Shown here: positions 37,477-44,674 of the stretch, in pieces
Layout: each line of letters opens with the position of its first letter
How positions within the stretch are numbered: the stretch's first letter is position 1
Source: Stenotrophomonas sp. MMGLT7
Lineage (GTDB): Bacteria > Pseudomonadota > Gammaproteobacteria > Xanthomonadales > Xanthomonadaceae
Reading direction: 5' to 3'
Assembly: GCF_021168555.1 (NCBI RefSeq)
Contig: NZ_JAJOZS010000001.1
Span: 434,001 to 498,000 of the forward strand
Length of the DNA: 64,000 nucleotides
Notes under the pieces: generated by a model
What the model saw: only the letters and a program-made list of their open reading frames with translations
What the model was told of the DNA's origin: nothing
Databases searched by the model: none
Position numbers and translations under genes: made by a program

Positions 37477-38127
37477 TCAGTTCATCGGCCGCGCGGGATC
37501 CAGCAGGCCGTACTGCGTCGCCAGCCGTGCCAGGGCGATGTTGTCCTGGATGCCGACCTTCTCGAACAGGCGCGCCTTGTGCGTGTTGATGGTCTTGGCA
37601 CTCAGGCACAGGCGCCTGGCGATGTCCTCCTGGCGCAATCCCTGGGTGAGCAGCAGGGCCACTTCCAGCTCGCGCGGCGACAGCGCGTCGAACGGCGATC
37701 CCTCGCCCTTGAGATTGGCCAGGGCGATGTTCTGTGCGATGTTGCTGCCCAGGTAGCGCCGCCCCAGGGCGACATCGCGTACCGCGCGCAGCAGTTCCTG
37801 CGCATCGCCGCCCTTGCCGACGTAGCCGGAAGCGCCCACTTCCAGCAGCCGCCGGGGCAAGGGGCCGTCCTCGTGCACCGAGACGATGACCACGCGCGTG
37901 CCATCGCCGCCGCGCAGGATCCGCTCGGTCACCTCCAGCCCGCTGACGCCGGGAAGATGCAGGTCGCACAACACCACGTCCGGCTTGAGCCTGCGGATCT
38001 GCGGCAGCGCCGCCTCGCCCGAATCCGCCTCGCCGACCACCTCGATGTCGGTCTCGCCGGAAAGGATCATCTTCATGCCGGTGCGCACCAGCGCATGGTC
38101 ATCGACCAGGAACACCCTCACAGTCAT
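37477..38127 (-). CDS. gacA: LuxR/NarL-family response regulator, GacA/UvrY-like
   Basis: 216 residues from the ATG at 38127 (MTVRVFLVDDHALVRTGMK), preferred over 38148 because GGGGTG lies 5-6 nt upstream. The receiver domain has the acidic pair DD at 9-10, the phospho-accepting Asp in VVLCDLHLPGVSG (near 54) and the Lys in GASGYVGKGG. The LuxR helix-turn-helix reads LSPRELEVALLLTQGLRQEDIARRL (cited in parts) and SAKTINTHKARLFEKVGI. The sequence resembles GacA/UvrY, which with GacS/BarA switches on CsrB-type small RNAs. No sensor kinase is adjacent, as usual for gacA. The uvrC-pgsA neighbours common for gacA are absent, so the symbol is tentative. Confidence 0.8.
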   Translation of the reverse strand: MTVRVFLVDDHALVRTGMKMILSGETDIEVVGEADSGEAALPQIRRLKPDVVLCDLHLPGVSGLEVTERILRGGDGTRVVIVSVHEDGPLPRRLLEVGASGYVGKGGDAQELLRAVRDVALGRRYLGSNIAQNIALANLKGEGSPFDALSPRELEVALLLTQGLRQEDIARRLCLSAKTINTHKARLFEKVGIQDNIALARLATQYGLLDPARPMN

Positions 38128-38386
38128 CCGTGTCACCCCATCAGACAATGCGGCGGCGCCAGCCTAGCCGCGCGAACAATTCAGGACAACCCGGACAACG
38201 CTCCCATGCCGTTACCGGGCACACAGCCGCTTGCAATCGAAACCGACGATACCCCTTTCCCGCTGCGCCCGGGTGACGGGATCTGCCACACGTCCCCGGG
38301 CGTGACCGCAACGATGCACCATGCCGCGCGGCCCGGCCATCGGGAGATCGACGGACGTGGCGTCAGGCTTTTCCGAACGGGTCCGC

Positions 38387-39133
38387 TCAGTCCGGCTGCG
38401 CCGCATCGACCAGTGGCTGCAGTTGCGGATCCAGCGCCACCCGTTGGTCGAACACGAAGCAGCGGCCCCGGTAGCCTTCGCCGCCGACCTGCTCGAAGTA
38501 GCCAAGGATGCCGCCGTCGAGCTGCAGCACGTTGTCCATACCCTCGGCCTGCATCCACAACGCGGCCTTCTCGCAGCGGATGCCGCCGGTGCAGAAGCTC
38601 ACCACGGTGGCGTCGCGCAGGCCATCGCGGTGCGGCTGCAGCGCCTGCGGCAGCTCGGTGAACCTGGCGATCGGCAGCGTCAGCGCGCCGGCGAAGGTGC
38701 CGTACTCGACCTCCTGGCGGTTGCGAGTGTCGAGCATCACCACGCGCCGGCCCTGGTCGTCATGGCCCTGCCGCAGCCAGCGCCGCAGCGTCGGCGGGTC
38801 CACCAGCGGCGCCCGGCGGCCGCGCGGATCGGCATGTTCGCGGCGGAAGCTGATGATCTCAGGCTTCACCTTCACCTTCAACGTGGCGAACGGGACCGCG
38901 CCGCTGTGGCTGTACTTGACGCGGATGTCGGCAAAGCGCGAGTCCTGGCGGAGCTGCGCGAAGAAGTCCTCGATGCCCTGCTCCGGGCCGGCCAGGAACA
39001 GGTTGATGCCCTCGCCGGCCACCAGCACGGTGCCGCGCAGCCGCGCGGCCCCGGCCATGTCCTCGAGCCGGGCCGCGAGCGCGTCGGGATCGGAGACGGT
39101 GACGAAATGGTAGGCGGCGGCGTTGACGATCAT
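38387..39133 (-). CDS. trhO: tRNA uridine(34) hydroxylase TrhO (rhodanese family)
   Basis: 248 residues from the ATG at 39133 (MIVNAAAYHFVTVSDPDAL). TrhO (YceA) catalyses oxygen-dependent hydroxylation of uridine 34 in certain tRNAs, the first step to 5-methoxy- or carboxymethoxyuridine. The N-terminal domain has LRGTVLVAGEGINLFLAG, the family hallmark. The rhodanese domain has VVMLDTRNRQEVEYGTF and the active-site Cys in VVSFCTGGIRCEKA. The protein is shorter than E. coli YceA (350), lacking its Cys-rich C-terminal tail, as in the shorter subfamily. Confidence 0.92.
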   Translation of the reverse strand: MIVNAAAYHFVTVSDPDALAARLEDMAGAARLRGTVLVAGEGINLFLAGPEQGIEDFFAQLRQDSRFADIRVKYSHSGAVPFATLKVKVKPEIISFRREHADPRGRRAPLVDPPTLRRWLRQGHDDQGRRVVMLDTRNRQEVEYGTFAGALTLPIARFTELPQALQPHRDGLRDATVVSFCTGGIRCEKAALWMQAEGMDNVLQLDGGILGYFEQVGGEGYRGRCFVFDQRVALDPQLQPLVDAAQPD

Positions 39134-39165
39134 CCGCACATTCTAGGACACCGCGGGCGGCGGCC

Positions 39166-39534
39166 TCAGCGCGCCAGGATCAGGAACGGCAGGCCGAGCA
39201 CCAGCGCGACGATCAAGACCATGCCCAGCAGCGTCGCCAGCACGTACAGCGGCCGGCGCCGCAGCAGCGTGGCGAAGGTCTCAGCGCGGCCTTCGCGCAG
39301 GGCGGCCTCGCGCTCGCTGCGTGCCGCTTGCCGGCGCTGCAGCTGATAGCCGTCGAGCACGCGCCGCGCCCGTGGATAGTCGCCGTCGTCTTCGAGCCAC
39401 ACGCCGCCGGAGGATATGCCCCATGGACTCGGACGCGTGCGGTAGTGGCCGATCCGGTGCGAGTCGAGCAGGGAGCAGACCTGCTCCAGTTCGTCGGCCG
39501 GCACGTTGCGCAGGTTGAGCAGCAGTTTCGCCAT
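39166..39534 (-). CDS. DUF6164-type small membrane protein
   Basis: 122 residues from the ATG at 39534 ([19 protein letters not shown]). The N-terminal 65 residues resemble a DUF2007-like signal-transducing fold ([21 protein letters not shown] and [22 protein letters not shown]). One or two C-terminal membrane helices follow ([26 protein letters not shown]). Function unknown. I recall this as a family common in xanthomonads. It lies 32 bp upstream of trhO in the same direction and divergent from the FKBP gene. Confidence 0.75.
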   Translation of the reverse strand: MAKLLLNLRNVPADELEQVCSLLDSHRIGHYRTRPSPWGISSGGVWLEDDGDYPRARRVLDGYQLQRRQAARSEREAALREGRAETFATLLRRRPLYVLATLLGMVLIVALVLGLPFLILAR

Positions 39535-39611
39535 CGCACGATGATAGAGGCAGGACGCCGGGGCGTGTCGCCTGCGGTAATCTTGCACGCCCTGTCCGAC
39601 CGGAACTCCGC

Positions 39612-40043
39612 ATGCGCCGCCTGCTGTCGATCATCGCCCTTGGCCTGTTGGCCGCCTGCCAGCCCCCCGGCCCGCCGCCCGGCGGCAGCATCTCCGCCTT
39701 CGAGAAGATCGACACGCGCGTCGGCGACGGTGCCGAGGCCAGCGCCGGGCAGAAGGTGAGCGTGCACTACACCGGCTGGCTGTACGACGAGAACGCCGCC
39801 GACAAGCACGGCGGCAAGTTCGACAGCTCGCTCGACCGCGGCCAGCCCTTCAGCTTCGTGCTCGGCGGCGGCCAGGTCATCCGCGGCTGGGACCAGGGCG
39901 TGGCCGGCATGCGCGTGGGCGGCAAGCGCACGTTGATGCTTCCGCCCGACTACGGCTATGGCGCGCGCGGCGCCGGCGGCGCGATCCCGCCCAACGCATC
40001 GCTGGTGTTCGATGTCGAGCTGCTCGGCATCGAGCCGCACTGA
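39612..40043 (+). CDS. FKBP-type peptidyl-prolyl isomerase lipoprotein
   Basis: 143 residues. A lipoprotein signal ([14 protein letters not shown]) directs it to the envelope. One FKBP domain follows with [33 protein letters not shown] (cited in part), [17 protein letters not shown] and [14 protein letters not shown]. These supply the hydrophobic proline-binding pocket residues, so it should catalyse cis-trans isomerisation of periplasmic proteins. The next gene starts 11 bp downstream. Confidence 0.92.
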   Translation: MRRLLSIIALGLLAACQPPGPPPGGSISAFEKIDTRVGDGAEASAGQKVSVHYTGWLYDENAADKHGGKFDSSLDRGQPFSFVLGGGQVIRGWDQGVAGMRVGGKRTLMLPPDYGYGARGAGGAIPPNASLVFDVELLGIEPH

Positions 40044-40054
40044 TCCTCGCCCGC

Positions 40055-41311
40055 ATGGATTCGAGTTCTCCCGCGCCGCGCCGCGTCGCGGTGATCGGCG
40101 GCGGCCCGGCCGGGCTGATGGCCGCAGAGGCCGCGCGCGGCGCCGGGCTGGCGGTGGACGTGTACGAGGGCAAGGGCTCGGTGGGACGCAAGTTCCTGAT
40201 CGCCGGCAAGGGCGGGCTGAACCTCACCCACTCCGATCCGTTCGAACTGTTCGTCTCGCGCTATCGCGAGCGCGCGGCCGAGGTGTCGCGCTGGCTGGCC
40301 GACTTCGATGCCGACGCGCTGCGGCAATGGGCGCGCGGGCTGGGGGTGGACACCTACGTCGGCAGCTCGGGAAGGATCTTCCCCGGCGACCGCAAGGCCG
40401 CGCCGCTGCTGCGCGGCTGGGTCAGGCGCCTGCGCGAATCCGGGGTGGACTTCCACGTGCTGCACCGCTGGCAGGGCTGGAGCGAGGACGGCGGGCTGCG
40501 CTTCGCCACGCCCGACGGCGAGCACGTCGCCCGGGCCGATGCCGTGGTGCTGGCGCTCGGTGGCGCCAGCTGGCCGCAGCTGGGCTCCGACGGTGCCTGG
40601 CAGCCGCTGCTGCACGCGCGCGGCATCGAGGTGGCACGGCTGCGGCCGGCCAACTGCGGCTTCGACATCGGCTGGAGCGAACACCTGGCGCGCCAGCATG
40701 CCGGCGCGCCGCTCAAGCCGGTGCTCGCCCGCTGGCGCACGGGCGACGGCCAGGTGCACGTGCAGCAGGGCGAATGCGTGCTGACCGCCAGCGGCATCGA
40801 AGGCAGCCTGGTGTACGCCGCCTCGGCCGACCTGCGCGAGGCCATCGAGCGCGACGGCGAGGCGACGCTGGAACTGGACCTGGTGCCGGGACGCGAGCGC
40901 CAGCGCCTGCTCGCCGACCTGCGCAAGCCGCGCCACGGCCGCAGCTTCGGCGAGCACCTGCGCCGCCAGGCCGGCGTGTCGGCGGTCAAGGCGGCACTGG
41001 TGTTCGAGCGGCTCGGCAGGGACGCCGGCCAGGACATCGAGGCGGTGGTCGATACGCTCAAGCAGCTGCGGCTGCGACTGCAGCGCCCCCGCCCCGTCGC
41101 CGAGGCGATCAGCAGCGCCGGCGGCGTGCGCCTGGAAGAGCTGGACGAGGCGCTGATGCTGCGCGCCCTGCCCGGCGTGTTCTGCGCCGGCGAGATGCTG
41201 GACTGGGAGGCGCCTACCGGCGGCTACCTGCTGACCGCCTGCTTCGCCAGCGGACTGCGCGCCGGCAACGGTGCGGTGGAGTGGCTGTCGGGCGCCTTCG
41301 CGCAGCGATGA
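40055..41311 (+). CDS. YhiN/HI0933-family FAD-dependent oxidoreductase
   Basis: 418 residues. The FAD dinucleotide motif VAVIGGGPAGLMAAEAARG is at 10-28, then VGRKFLIAGKGGLNLTHSD, diagnostic for the HI0933/YhiN flavoproteins (TIGR03862-like subgroup). The C-terminal FAD contact reads ISSAGGVRLEELDEALMLR and GEMLDWEAPTGGYLLTACF. Biochemical activity is unknown (aminoacetone oxidase has been named for a relative). It is 11 bp after the FKBP gene and is followed by a GTAGGAGCGACTTC inverted repeat. Confidence 0.88.
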   Translation: MDSSSPAPRRVAVIGGGPAGLMAAEAARGAGLAVDVYEGKGSVGRKFLIAGKGGLNLTHSDPFELFVSRYRERAAEVSRWLADFDADALRQWARGLGVDTYVGSSGRIFPGDRKAAPLLRGWVRRLRESGVDFHVLHRWQGWSEDGGLRFATPDGEHVARADAVVLALGGASWPQLGSDGAWQPLLHARGIEVARLRPANCGFDIGWSEHLARQHAGAPLKPVLARWRTGDGQVHVQQGECVLTASGIEGSLVYAASADLREAIERDGEATLELDLVPGRERQRLLADLRKPRHGRSFGEHLRRQAGVSAVKAALVFERLGRDAGQDIEAVVDTLKQLRLRLQRPRPVAEAISSAGGVRLEELDEALMLRALPGVFCAGEMLDWEAPTGGYLLTACFASGLRAGNGAVEWLSGAFAQR

Positions 41312-41362
41312 GACGATGCGAAGACATGTACGGGCGGCCGTAGGAACAACTATAGGAGCGAC

Positions 41363-41430
41363 TGTAGGAGCGACTTCAGTCGCGATGAGGCCTTACCGGT
41401 AGAGCCCTCGCGACTGAAGTCGCTCCTACA
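41363..41430. repeat. GTAGGAGCGACTTCAGTCGCGA inverted repeat (copy 1)
   Basis: Arms 41363-41385 and 41408-41430 are perfect 23-bp complements over a 22-base spacer that contains ACCGGTAGAGCC. It lies in the convergent gap between the flavoprotein and UDP-sugar dehydrogenase genes. It is the first of six copies up to 60679. Confidence 0.95.
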
Positions 41431-41515
41431 ACAGGTTCGACAGATTCGTTGCCGCCGATCACCTCGGCGGCGGAGCGGTTGACACCGCCCCTGCGCCGAG
41501 GAGGCAGGCAGGTCC

Positions 41516-42808
41516 TCACAACCTGGCGTCCACCACCTCGCGCGGCCACACCGACTTGACGTCGTAGATCACCGCGCCGGGCTTGCCAAGGGCGCGGATC
41601 TGCGCCGCCGTCAGCTCGCGGAACTGCTGGTGGGCAACGGCGAGCACGACGGCGTCGTAGTGCCCGGCCTGCGGCTCCAGCCGCAGCGCGCCACCGCTCA
41701 GGCGCGCGGCCAGATCGGCATCGGCCCAGGGATCGCAGGCGTGCACACTGGCACCGGCCTGGGCGAAGGCCTGCACCAGGTCCAGCGCACGGCTGTTGCG
41801 CAGGTCCGGGCAGTTCTCCTTGAAGGTGACGCCCAGCACCAGGATCGCCGCCTGCTCCATGGCCACGCCCTTGTCGGAAAGCAGGGACTGCACCTTCGCG
41901 GCGACGTGGCTGCCGACGCGGTTGTTCACCTGCCGCGCGGTGTGGATCAGGTCCGGGTGGTAGCCCACGCTCTCGGACTTGTGCAGCAGGTAGTACGGGT
42001 CCACGCCGATGCAGTGCCCTCCCACCAGCCCGGGCCGGAACGGCAGGAAGTTCCACTTGGTGCCGGCCGCTTCCAGCACGTCCTGGGTATCGATGCCCAG
42101 GCGGTCGAAGATCAGCGCCAGCTCGTTGACCAGCGCGATGTTGACGTCGCGCTGGATGTTCTCCACCACCTTGGCCGCCTCGGCCACGCGGATCGACGGT
42201 GCCGGCCAGGTGCCGGCGACGATGATGCCGGCATACAGCGCGTCCACGGCGGCGGCCGCCTCGGGCGTGGAGCCGGAGGTGATCTTGCGGATGTCCACCA
42301 GGCGCCGCTGGCGATCGCCCGGGTTGATCCGCTCGGGGCTGTAGCCGCAGAAGAAGTCCTGGTTGAAGCGCAGCCCCGAGCCCTGCTCCAGCAACGGCAC
42401 GCAGACTTCCTCGGTGGTGCCCGGATAGACGGTGGATTCGTAGACCACCAGGTCGCCGCGCTTGAGCGCGCCGGCGACCAGCGCGGTGGCGCTGCGCAGC
42501 GGCTGCAGGTCCGGCTGCTCGTGCGCGTCGATCGGCGTGGGCACGGTGACGATGTAGACGTTGCGATCGCCCAGTTCGGCGACGTCGGCGCTGTAGCGCA
42601 GGTGCGCGGCGGACGCCAGCTCGGCATCGTCCAGTTCCAGGGTGTGGTCGTGGCCGGACTCCAGTTCGGCGATGCGCGCGGCATCGATGTCGAAGCCCAG
42701 GGTATCGAGCGACTTGCCGAACTCCACCGCCAGCGGCAACCCGACGTATCCCTGGCCGATCACCGCGATGCGCGGCCCGGTCGGATCGTCGCGTAGAGAA
42801 AGCGCCAT
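41516..42808 (-). CDS. Nucleotide-sugar dehydrogenase (WbpA/TviB, UDP-HexNAc 6-dehydrogenase type)
   Basis: 430 residues from the ATG at 42808 (MALSLRDDPTGPRIAVIGQG), with AAGGA 5 nt upstream. It oxidises the C6 of a UDP-sugar to the uronic acid with NAD. The NAD motif VIGQGYVGLPLAVEFG is near 15. The central dimer domain has AEAAKVVENIQRDVNIALVN. The catalytic Cys lies in VGGHCIGVDPYYLLHKS, with FHPDLI-type continuation (GYHPDLIHTAR). The sequence is closer to TviB/WbpA than to UDP-glucose dehydrogenase. It stands alone, with no glycosyltransferases adjacent, but could serve the polysaccharide genes at 5.6-9.4 kb. Confidence 0.9.
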   Translation of the reverse strand: MALSLRDDPTGPRIAVIGQGYVGLPLAVEFGKSLDTLGFDIDAARIAELESGHDHTLELDDAELASAAHLRYSADVAELGDRNVYIVTVPTPIDAHEQPDLQPLRSATALVAGALKRGDLVVYESTVYPGTTEEVCVPLLEQGSGLRFNQDFFCGYSPERINPGDRQRRLVDIRKITSGSTPEAAAAVDALYAGIIVAGTWPAPSIRVAEAAKVVENIQRDVNIALVNELALIFDRLGIDTQDVLEAAGTKWNFLPFRPGLVGGHCIGVDPYYLLHKSESVGYHPDLIHTARQVNNRVGSHVAAKVQSLLSDKGVAMEQAAILVLGVTFKENCPDLRNSRALDLVQAFAQAGASVHACDPWADADLAARLSGGALRLEPQAGHYDAVVLAVAHQQFRELTAAQIRALGKPGAVIYDVKSVWPREVVDARL

Positions 42809-42984
42809 TGCTGTCCTTGTATCCTTCGGCCGCACGGGCGGCGAATGGCCCGCATGATAGTCGCCGTGCGCAGCTGGCCGATAGCGGCAGGCGCCCGCGG
42901 CGGTGCGCCGATTGCCGCACGCGGCCGGCCTGCGGCCGCTGCGGGCATTCCCATCCGCGCCGCGATCAGGCACGCTATCGCAAT

Positions 42985-43299
42985 GCCCGAGTGGTGAAAC
43001 TGGTAGACACAAGGGACTTGAACGATTTGAGCCCTCCGGGGGAAACCCCCGAGGTGAAGCCCGTCAAAGTCGGCGAACGCCCTGGATGCCCTGGCATCCG
43101 AGCCAACGCCGAGCCAAGCCCGGTGCGGTAGCGGCCGGGAAGGTGTAGAGAGCAGACGGCGGGCACCTACGGCCTCGCGGCTAGGGTGAAGGCGTGCTCC
43201 AGACCACGAACGGCGCAGGCGCCGGCGGCGAAAGCCGAAGTGGCAAGAAAATCCCTCGACCTCGCGGTCATGCCGGTTCGATTCCGGCCTCGGGCACCA
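42985..43299 (+). tRNA. tRNA-Leu(UAA), interrupted by a group I intron
   Basis: Exon 1 is 42985-43019 (35 nt) and exon 2 is 43248-43299 (52 nt, with encoded CCA). Joined, they give an 87-nt class II tRNA. The acceptor stem is GCCCGAG/CTCGGGC with discriminator A. The D arm is GTG/CAC, and the anticodon stem AGGGA/TCCCT holds the loop CTTAAAA (anticodon UAA). The long variable arm is GACC-TCGC-GGTC, and the T arm is GCCGG-TTCGATT-CCGGC. Without removing the intron the anticodon loop cannot form correctly and would misread as UGA. The split falls between anticodon positions 34 and 35, the same site as in cyanobacterial and chloroplast trnL-UAA. Confidence 0.93.
43020..43247 (+). other. Group I intron (IC3-like) in tRNA-Leu(UAA)
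   Basis: 228 nt. The 5' exon ends ...GACTT and can pair CUU with the intron GAG (TTTGAGCCC, 43027-43035), giving the required U-G at the splice site. The intron ends in G (43247). Core elements match the Azoarcus tRNA-Ile intron: a P2 hairpin with GAAA loop (CGGGGGAAACCCCCG), GTCAAAGTCGGCGAA (P3/P4), AACGCCGAGCCAAGC (P4/P6), AAGGTGTAGAGAGCAGACGG, and P7 as GAGCA pairing with TGCTC (GGCGTGCTCCAGA). P8 closes with CCTA/TAGG, and P9 has another GAAA loop (GGCGAAAGCC). There is no internal reading frame, so it is probably self-splicing and immobile. Confidence 0.92.
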
Positions 43300-43363
43300 A
43301 CCACGCGCCGTCCCCGCCCAGCCGGGGACGGCGCCACCGCGGACGATGCGCCGTCGCGACGGC

Positions 43364-43431
43364 CGTAGGAGCGACTCCAGTCGCGAGGGCTGTACCGGTA
43401 AAGCCCCATCGCGAATGAAGTCGCTCCTACG
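43364..43431. repeat. GTAGGAGCGACTTC-type inverted repeat (copy 2)
   Basis: Arms 43364-43386 and 43409-43431 match with a few changes, over a 22-base spacer. It lies 65 bp after the tRNA-Leu gene and before the convergent AraC-type gene, where it may end both transcripts. Confidence 0.9.
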
Positions 43432-43440
43432 GAGATGACG

Positions 43441-43489
43441 GCATCGGATGGCGGCGGCATCGGATGGCGGCGTTATCGGATGGCGGCGT
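43441..43489. repeat. Short tandem repeat (ATCGGATGGCGG, three copies)
   Basis: Three consecutive units of about 16 bp containing ATCGGATGGCGG lie between the inverted repeat and the stop of the AraC-type gene. Copy number could vary between strains. Confidence 0.7.
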
Positions 43490-43504
43490 TGCCGCGCCGC
43501 CACG

Positions 43505-44482
43505 TCAGCCGATCCGCAGCGTCGCCCGGTAGGCGGCCGGACTGGAGCCGGCGAGCGCGCGGAAGTGCCGGCGGAACGATTCCTGCGAGCCGAACCCGGC
43601 CTGCTCGGAGATCCATTGCAGCGGCCGGTCGGTGGTCTCCAGCAGTTCCTTGGCATAGACCACGCGCTCGTGGATCACCCAGTCGATCGGCGACAGCCCG
43701 GTGGCCTCCAGGAACTGGCGCTGCAGCGTGCGCTGGCTCAGCAATGCGCGCTCGGCAAGCGACTTGAGCGTGTGCTCCTGGTCGAGGTTGTCGCGGATCC
43801 ATTCCATCAGCCGTGCCAGCCGGCTCGGCTCGCCGTGCGGGATCGCCCGGGTCACGATCTGGCTGCGATCGCCGTCGCGCCACGGCGCCAGCACCAGCCG
43901 CTGCGCCACCAGGTTGGCGACGCGGGTGCCGTAGTCCTTGCGCACCATGTGCAGCATCATGTCCATGCCGGTGGCCGAGCCGGCCGAGGTGATGATCTGG
44001 CCGGTGTCCACGTACAGCACGTTGGCCCGCACCTGCACTTTCGGGAAACGGCTGGCCAGCAGGTCGGTCAGGCGCCAGTGCGTGGTGGCGCCGCGGCCGT
44101 CGAGCAGGCCGGCCCATGCCAGCACGAACGCGCCGGAACAGATCGATGCCAGCCGCGCGCCGCGCGCATGGGCGCCGCGCAGCTTGTCCAGCAGCGCCTG
44201 CGGCGGGCGCTCCTCCGGGTTGCGCCATCCCGGGATCACCACGATGTCGGCCTCGTCGATCAGCTCCAGCCCGTGCGGCGCCTCGACCCGCACTCCGCCC
44301 AGCGCCTTGAGCGCACCCGGTTCGCACGCGCAGACCGCGCTGCGGTACCAGTCCACCTCGAGCTCCGGGCGCACCGACGCGAACATGCCGACCGCACAGC
44401 CGAATTCGAAAAGCCCGAGATGTTCGTAGGCGACGATCACCACGAGCGCAGAGGCGCTGGACGCATTGGCTGGACTGGACAT
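43505..44482 (-). CDS. GlxA-family AraC-type transcriptional regulator
   Basis: 325 residues from the ATG at 44482 (MSSPANASSASALVVIVAYE). The N-terminal DJ-1/PfpI-like domain (about 12-195) has GLFEFGCAVGMF and the nucleophile-elbow segment ASICSGAFVLAWAGLL. Two AraC helix-turn-helix motifs occupy about 225-320 (LAERALLSQRTLQRQFLEAT and ISEQAGFGSQESFRRHFRAL). GlxA-type regulators sense small nitrogen or sulfur metabolites through the amidotransferase-like domain. It is divergent from the TonB-dependent receptor gene across 192 bp that carry copy 1 of the duplicated element, so it is a candidate regulator of the organosulfur cluster. Confidence 0.9.
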   Translation of the reverse strand: MSSPANASSASALVVIVAYEHLGLFEFGCAVGMFASVRPELEVDWYRSAVCACEPGALKALGGVRVEAPHGLELIDEADIVVIPGWRNPEERPPQALLDKLRGAHARGARLASICSGAFVLAWAGLLDGRGATTHWRLTDLLASRFPKVQVRANVLYVDTGQIITSAGSATGMDMMLHMVRKDYGTRVANLVAQRLVLAPWRDGDRSQIVTRAIPHGEPSRLARLMEWIRDNLDQEHTLKSLAERALLSQRTLQRQFLEATGLSPIDWVIHERVVYAKELLETTDRPLQWISEQAGFGSQESFRRHFRALAGSSPAAYRATLRIG

Positions 44483-44544
44483 GCTCCGGATACTACCGCC
44501 GCGATGCCGCCGCTCCGCCCGCGCCGCCACGACAGGCTTGGCTG

Positions 44545-44637
44545 TTTGCACATTCCGATAATTCATGTGCCTGGCGCGATGTTGCCAGCGGCTGTCGCGA
44601 TCGGCGATGGCCGCTCCGCTCCGGACAAACTTGAATG
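44545..44637 (+). promoter_or_regulatory. Duplicated ~90-bp upstream element, copy 1
   Basis: This 93-bp segment matches 49108-49199. The best block is TTCATGTG-CTGGCGCGATGTTGCCAGC followed by GCTGTCGCGAT, and the segment ends near CTTGAAT. It includes an inverted repeat CTGGC-N8-GCCAG. It lies between the AraC-type gene and the receptor gene, ending 37 bp before the receptor ATG. Since both copies precede genes of one apparent pathway, it is probably an operator, promoter or RNA leader. Its class is unknown to me. Confidence 0.65.
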
Positions 44638-44674
44638 GGGCTCCCCGAAAGCAAGTGCGAGAGCAACCCGCCCG

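Noticed and set aside
38127-38148. Start of the GacA-like gene at 38148
   Set aside because: It adds seven unconserved residues, while the ATG at 38127 has a well-placed GGGGTG and gives the usual receiver-domain N-terminus.
43011-43040. Reading the unspliced anticodon loop as tRNA-Ser(UGA)
   Set aside because: The unspliced sequence gives CTTGA in the loop, but the acceptor stem, discriminator A and D arm are leucine-type, and the intron boundaries restore the UAA anticodon.
42985-43299. tRNA gene as an integration site for a genomic island
   Set aside because: No integrase, no direct repeat of the tRNA 3' end and no phage genes are seen downstream within the window.
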